From NCBI RefSeq assembly GCF_009765985.1, contig NZ_LMUM01000034.1, positions 469,508 through 533,507 on the forward strand: a DNA stretch of 64,000 bases. Reading direction: 5' to 3'. The DNA is from Acidobacterium sp. S8. Lineage in GTDB: Bacteria; Acidobacteriota; Terriglobia; Terriglobales; Acidobacteriaceae. A program made the position numbers and the translations under genes. Within the stretch, counting starts at the first letter, position 1. Each line of letters begins with the position of its first letter. The notes beneath the pieces are model-generated. The model saw nothing but the letters and a program-made list of their open reading frames with translations. It did no database searches and had not been told where the DNA came from. Shown one piece after another: positions 60,604 through 64,000 of the stretch.

Positions 60604-61413
60604 TTATTTTCCTGCGGTAGCCGGCATCTTGCGGCTGGGCCAATCGGGCGCGCGCTTTTCAAGAAACGCGCGCACACCCTCCTTGAAGTCTTCTGTCACT
60701 CTCGCGTCAGCATTCGCGGCGATGGCCGCCTCCAGTTCCATGCTCAGCCGATGGTTGACGAAATCATTCATCAGCCGCTTCGTCGCCTGCATGGCTTCGG
60801 GGCTGTTCCGCAGCAGGCATTGCGCCAGCTTGCGAGCTTCGTGCATCAGGTCCTGCTCGGCAATGATACGTGTTACCAGGCCCAGATCATGTGCTTCTTC
60901 TGCCTTGATCAATCGCCCCGTCAGAAGCAGATCGCGCGAGCGCTTGTCTCCAATCTGGCGAATCAGAAATGAGGACACAATCGCCGGAATAAAGCCGATG
61001 CGGACCTCGGTGTAGCCGAATTTTGCTTCAGGCACGGACAGGGTAAAGTCGCAGATCGTGGCCAACCCCATGCCTCCGGCAATCGCGGCGCCATTGACTG
61101 CCGCGATGGTCGGCTTCGATACATCGTGAAGTGTACGGAATAGGTGGGCAAGATGCTCGGAATCCGCACGGTGCTGTGCGGAGGTTTTGGCGGTAATGCT
61201 TTCCAGGTGATCGAGGTCAAGCCCTGCACAGAATGCCGAACCGGAACCGGTGAGGATCACCGCCCCGCAATGTGACTTTTCCGCTTTCTCCAGCGCATCG
61301 ATCAGCTCTTCAATCATGACCGGACTCAGCGCATTGCGCCTCTCCGGACGGTTCATTGTAATGGTAAGAATGCCTTCGTCGGCATTTGTACGGAGTGTCT
61401 GATAGTGGCCCAT
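60604..61413 (-). CDS. Enoyl-CoA hydratase/isomerase, methylglutaconyl-CoA hydratase-like
   Basis: A 269-residue crotonase. The oxyanion-hole part is SAFCAGLDLDHLES and AAVNGAAIAGGMGLA. The catalytic loop FGYTEVRIGFIPAIVSSF matches the methylglutaconyl-CoA hydratase (AUH/LiuC) pattern more than plain crotonases. With the adjacent HMG-CoA lyase it would convert methylglutaconyl-CoA to HMG-CoA in leucine breakdown. It lies 50 bp downstream of the lyase gene. Confidence 0.88.
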   Translation of the reverse strand: MGHYQTLRTNADEGILTITMNRPERRNALSPVMIEELIDALEKAEKSHCGAVILTGSGSAFCAGLDLDHLESITAKTSAQHRADSEHLAHLFRTLHDVSKPTIAAVNGAAIAGGMGLATICDFTLSVPEAKFGYTEVRIGFIPAIVSSFLIRQIGDKRSRDLLLTGRLIKAEEAHDLGLVTRIIAEQDLMHEARKLAQCLLRNSPEAMQATKRLMNDFVNHRLSMELEAAIAANADARVTEDFKEGVRAFLEKRAPDWPSRKMPATAGK

Positions 61414-61463
61414 GGTTCGCTCCCTGAGGACTCAGCAGTGTACACGCAGAGAGGGAGAAGACG

Positions 61464-62336
61464 CTATTGCGTTGTTGGGCCGAATTTTCCAGCAATGGCG
61501 TGACTGGCTGCCAGCAGGCTATCGAGCGGTTGCAGCGGCGGCAGTTCCGCTCCCATCCGCTCCAGTTCTGCCACGGCAAGCTCTGTCGCAATATTGCCTA
61601 TCAGGGCGTCCTGCGCAAACGGGCAGCCACCAAGTCCGGCGATGGCCGTGTCAAAACGGCGGCAGCCTGCGCGATAGGCTGCACTTACCTTGGCGGCGAC
61701 ATCTTCCGGTCGTGCATGCAGATGAACGCCGATTTCGAGGCTCTCATTGATGGAAAGCACCGCGCTGATCAGCCGCGACACTTCATCCGGCGTTGCCAGA
61801 CCGACGGTGTCTGCCAGCGAAACCTGCTCAATACCCATATTGGCCAGGAGATCACACGCGGCGATCACTTCGTCGATGCTCCAGTCATCCCCGTAAGGAT
61901 TGCCGAAAGCCATGGAAATATAAGCTACAACGCCCAGGCCAGCTTTGAAAGCAGCCTGCCCAATCGCTTCCAGGGCGTCCAGCGATTCTTCCGGCGTCTG
62001 GCCCTGGTTACGTTTCAGAAATTCCGGCGAGACGGAGTAAGGGAAACCAAGCGTTGTCACAGCATTTGTTGCGATGGCACGCTCCGCGCCCTTCTGGTTT
62101 ACGACAATGCCGATGATCTCGATATCATCCGGCGCATCCAGATATTCAAGTACCTGCTCTGAGTCCGCCATCTGCGGCACAGCCTTTGGCGAAACAAAGG
62201 AGACTGCGTCAATATACTTAAATCCCGCGGCAATCAAGGTGCGCAGGTAGTCGGCCTTCACTTCAGCCGGAATTGGTTTCGGCAGCCCTTGCCACGCGTC
62301 GCGGGGGCATTCAATCAGTTTGACGGCTTCGCTCAT
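61464..62336 (-). CDS. Hydroxymethylglutaryl-CoA lyase-like enzyme
   Basis: A 290-residue TIM barrel of the DRE-TIM family. ECPRDAWQG holds the conserved Arg-Asp pair, though the usual DGLQNE is altered; SFVSPKAVPQM and the metal His pair GVHLH are present, and the Cys loop GLGGCPFA is intact. The Glu of VIETTSF is Asp (YIDAVSF) and HDT after the metal site is ARP. It probably cleaves HMG-CoA to acetoacetate and acetyl-CoA, but the changes leave room for a related 3-hydroxyacyl substrate. Confidence 0.85.
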   Translation of the reverse strand: MSEAVKLIECPRDAWQGLPKPIPAEVKADYLRTLIAAGFKYIDAVSFVSPKAVPQMADSEQVLEYLDAPDDIEIIGIVVNQKGAERAIATNAVTTLGFPYSVSPEFLKRNQGQTPEESLDALEAIGQAAFKAGLGVVAYISMAFGNPYGDDWSIDEVIAACDLLANMGIEQVSLADTVGLATPDEVSRLISAVLSINESLEIGVHLHARPEDVAAKVSAAYRAGCRRFDTAIAGLGGCPFAQDALIGNIATELAVAELERMGAELPPLQPLDSLLAASHAIAGKFGPTTQ

Positions 62337-62351
62337 CGCAACTCACTTACT

Positions 62352-62744
62352 TTATAGATGCGCGAGCGCAACAACAATACCAACCGCGCCAAAATGCACA
62401 ATCGCCGTAGTCACCAGCGCGGATACGAATCCCCTGGCACGCAGAACCAGCGACATCAGGAATCCATACAGCGGAAACTGCAGGTACATCATCCCCTGCG
62501 AGAGCACGTTGGCGACGTCGGCAGGGAAACCGAGAATATGGCTTTGTACCAGCTGCACCCATGGATAAAGCATGCGCAGCGCATCCGGACCAGCCAGCGC
62601 CATTACGCCTGCCGCGCGCACGGTGAGCGGCGTTACCAGGATGCCGATCAGCAGCGGCCACCATGTCAACCAGGTGGAAGATGCGGCTTTCTTCTTCCTG
62701 CGGGTGGCGGGTTTTCGCTGCGTTGCAGATGTGGCCGGGCTCAT
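62352..62744 (-). CDS. Small membrane protein of unknown function
   Basis: A protein of about 130 residues. The first 22 are basic (KPATRRKKKAASS), then three predicted helices follow (about 24-45, 68-90, 100-128). No family was recognised. The ATG at 62744 was chosen because upstream codons show no coding character; no clear ribosome site is visible. It lies 15 bp before the HMG-CoA lyase gene and probably heads that operon. Confidence 0.7.
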   Translation of the reverse strand: MSPATSATQRKPATRRKKKAASSTWLTWWPLLIGILVTPLTVRAAGVMALAGPDALRMLYPWVQLVQSHILGFPADVANVLSQGMMYLQFPLYGFLMSLVLRARGFVSALVTTAIVHFGAVGIVVALAHL

Positions 62745-62849
62745 ATTTTGAGCATAACCGCCCAGCGCGCAGATGGAGGAAAGCGGGTGAGGAAAACTAG
62801 CGCGCGATGTACCAGAAAACGCACCGGAGCCGCATGATAGGATGCGCCT

Positions 62850-64000
62850 ATGCTCCGGAAACAAACCATTCTTACCTCCTTCGCGGCCGCGTGTCTTCTT
62901 TTGCCCTGCTTCACTTCCGCCCAGTCGATTCAGGATCGACTGAAGCAGCTGATGAACACCTCGACAGGCGCATGGACACCAGAACAAATCGCCACCATGG
63001 AGAAGCTGCGCGACGCCGCCATGCAGGATCCATACGCGCTCAAAGAACTACGGCATCTCACCGACAATATCGGCCCGCGGCTGAGCGGATCGCCGCAGGC
63101 GCAGAAGGCTGTCGACTACGTTGCCGCGGAGATGCGTGCCCTAGGCGCAGATGTGCAGCTTGAGAAGACCTCAGTCACGCATTGGGTGCGCGGTGTAGAA
63201 ACAGCGGAGCTGACTGCATGGCCGGGGATGGCTGATGGAACCAAGCAGAAGATTGTGCTCACCGCTCTCGGCGGAAGCGTGGCCACGAATGCCGATGGAC
63301 TGGTTGCCGATGTGGCCGTCGTCGATTCCTTTGACGAATTGAAGAAGCTGCCTGAAGGCGCGGTGAAGGGCAAGATTCTGCTCTTCAATGAAAAATTCGA
63401 CAAGCGTCTTGCCGCGCAGGGCGATGGATTGAACGCCTACGGACAGGGCGTGATGTATCGCGGCGCAGGCCCGAGCGTGGCTGCGTCCCTTGGAGCAGTC
63501 GCCGTGCTGGTTCGTTCAGTGGGCGGCGCCGACTACCGCCTGCCGCATACCGGAGCCACCGTCTACGCTGACGGACTGACGAAGATTCCAGCCGCAGCCG
63601 TAACGGCAGAAGACGCCGATCTGCTTGCCAATCTCACGCAACAGGGACAGGTGCGTATGCGGCTCACCCTTACGCCGCAAACTCTGCCGCCCGCGCCCAG
63701 CTACAACGTTGTCGCCGACTGGAAGGGCTCAGAGCACCCCGAGCAGGTTGTCATCGTCTCCGGCCACCTCGACTCATGGGACCTCGGCACCGGAGCCATC
63801 GATGATGGCGCGGGCATCGTCGTTTCCATGCAGGCCATTCACTTGCTCCAACAACTCGGCATTCATCCCAAGCGTACCGTGCGCTTCATTGCATGGATGG
63901 ATGAAGAACAGGGCGGCGAAGGCGCAGCGACCTACGCTAAAGATCACGCAGCAGATTTAAATAACCACGTCGGCGCGCTCGAGTCCGATCTTGGAGCCGG
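62850..64000 (+). CDS. Exported M28-family zinc aminopeptidase, partial
   Basis: About 383 codons are present; the gene runs off the right end. A Sec signal (ILTSFAAACLLLPCFTSAQ) precedes a propeptide-like part, then a PA-type insert (about 120-260) within the peptidase. The co-catalytic zinc ligands appear in order as His-Asp of SGHLDSWD, Asp of DDGAG, the Glu pair of MDEEQGGEGA and Asp of ESDLGAG. It should release N-terminal amino acids from peptides in the periplasm. The start ATG 62850 has GGATGCGCC ahead but no strong ribosome site. It diverges from the small membrane-protein gene. Confidence 0.92.
   Translation, partial: MLRKQTILTSFAAACLLLPCFTSAQSIQDRLKQLMNTSTGAWTPEQIATMEKLRDAAMQDPYALKELRHLTDNIGPRLSGSPQAQKAVDYVAAEMRALGADVQLEKTSVTHWVRGVETAELTAWPGMADGTKQKIVLTALGGSVATNADGLVADVAVVDSFDELKKLPEGAVKGKILLFNEKFDKRLAAQGDGLNAYGQGVMYRGAGPSVAASLGAVAVLVRSVGGADYRLPHTGATVYADGLTKIPAAAVTAEDADLLANLTQQGQVRMRLTLTPQTLPPAPSYNVVADWKGSEHPEQVVIVSGHLDSWDLGTGAIDDGAGIVVSMQAIHLLQQLGIHPKRTVRFIAWMDEEQGGEGAATYAKDHAADLNNHVGALESDLGA

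Overview
The window (about 57% GC by eye) reads as chromosome of an acidobacterium, most likely class Terriglobia (Acidobacteriaceae type). The support is the combination of an Oar-type TonB-dependent receptor with an N-terminal carboxypeptidase-like domain, several DinB-superfamily proteins including an exported one, a DUF3617 protein, a BlaI/M56 regulatory pair, BshC (bacillithiol), many Tat- and Sec-exported enzymes, and an acidobacterial-style REP/RAYT element cluster. No rRNA, tRNA, prophage or CRISPR array was seen. Both ends cut genes: a pyrimidine-nucleoside phosphorylase at the left and an M28 peptidase at the right.

Layout. 1-1020: deoA-cdd pyrimidine salvage pair. 1099-6093: chemosensory operon cheA-cheW-cheY-cheB-cheR without a receptor gene. 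6133-11664: Lhr helicase plus a Nei-type DNA glycosylase. 11710-12280: a DUF3617 gene broken by a frameshift. 12283-18429: class A PBP (PBP1b type), a class-C-type serine hydrolase with a membrane tail, and a GH105 hydrolase. 18859-25545: TonB receptor, Tat-exported flavin amine oxidase, exported RidA and, convergent, a Tat-exported PLP aminotransferase. 25713-28840: dinB-qor operon divergent from a gene fusing an HTH-WYL regulator to a SpoIIE/RsbU-type phosphatase, with a perfect 19-bp palindrome between them. 29175-31997: a small exported protein, a RAYT transposase and at least five REP hairpins crowded around it and mnmA. 32387-42435: DEAD-box helicase, cysteine desulfurase, exported DinB protein, citrate synthase, glycine oxidase, three uncharacterised membrane proteins and PolX.

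42597-46829: cold-shock protein, Nudix hydrolase, DUF2520 oxidoreductase, BshC and two small proteins. 46826-55583 on the minus strand: a tightly packed run blaI, M56 sensor, repeat protein, penicillin-acylase-family hydrolase, membrane protein, ispA and sufT; the blaI promoter carries two matching palindromes and looks leaderless. 55717-64000: Tat aldo/keto reductase, CPBP protease, DHH phosphoesterase with a GH130 protein, NmrA-like reductase, a leucine-degradation pair (methylglutaconyl-CoA hydratase type and HMG-CoA lyase type) and the M28 peptidase.

The strongest leads are (1) the WYL-SpoIIE fusion regulator with its divergent operon and palindrome, (2) the M56 sensor whose periplasmic part is ten copies of a 28-29 residue repeat that also makes up the neighbouring secreted protein, (3) the periplasmic amine-oxidation set with a secreted RidA, and (4) the RAYT whose stop codon lies inside a REP. 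Function calls rest on motif recognition by eye; no database search was run.
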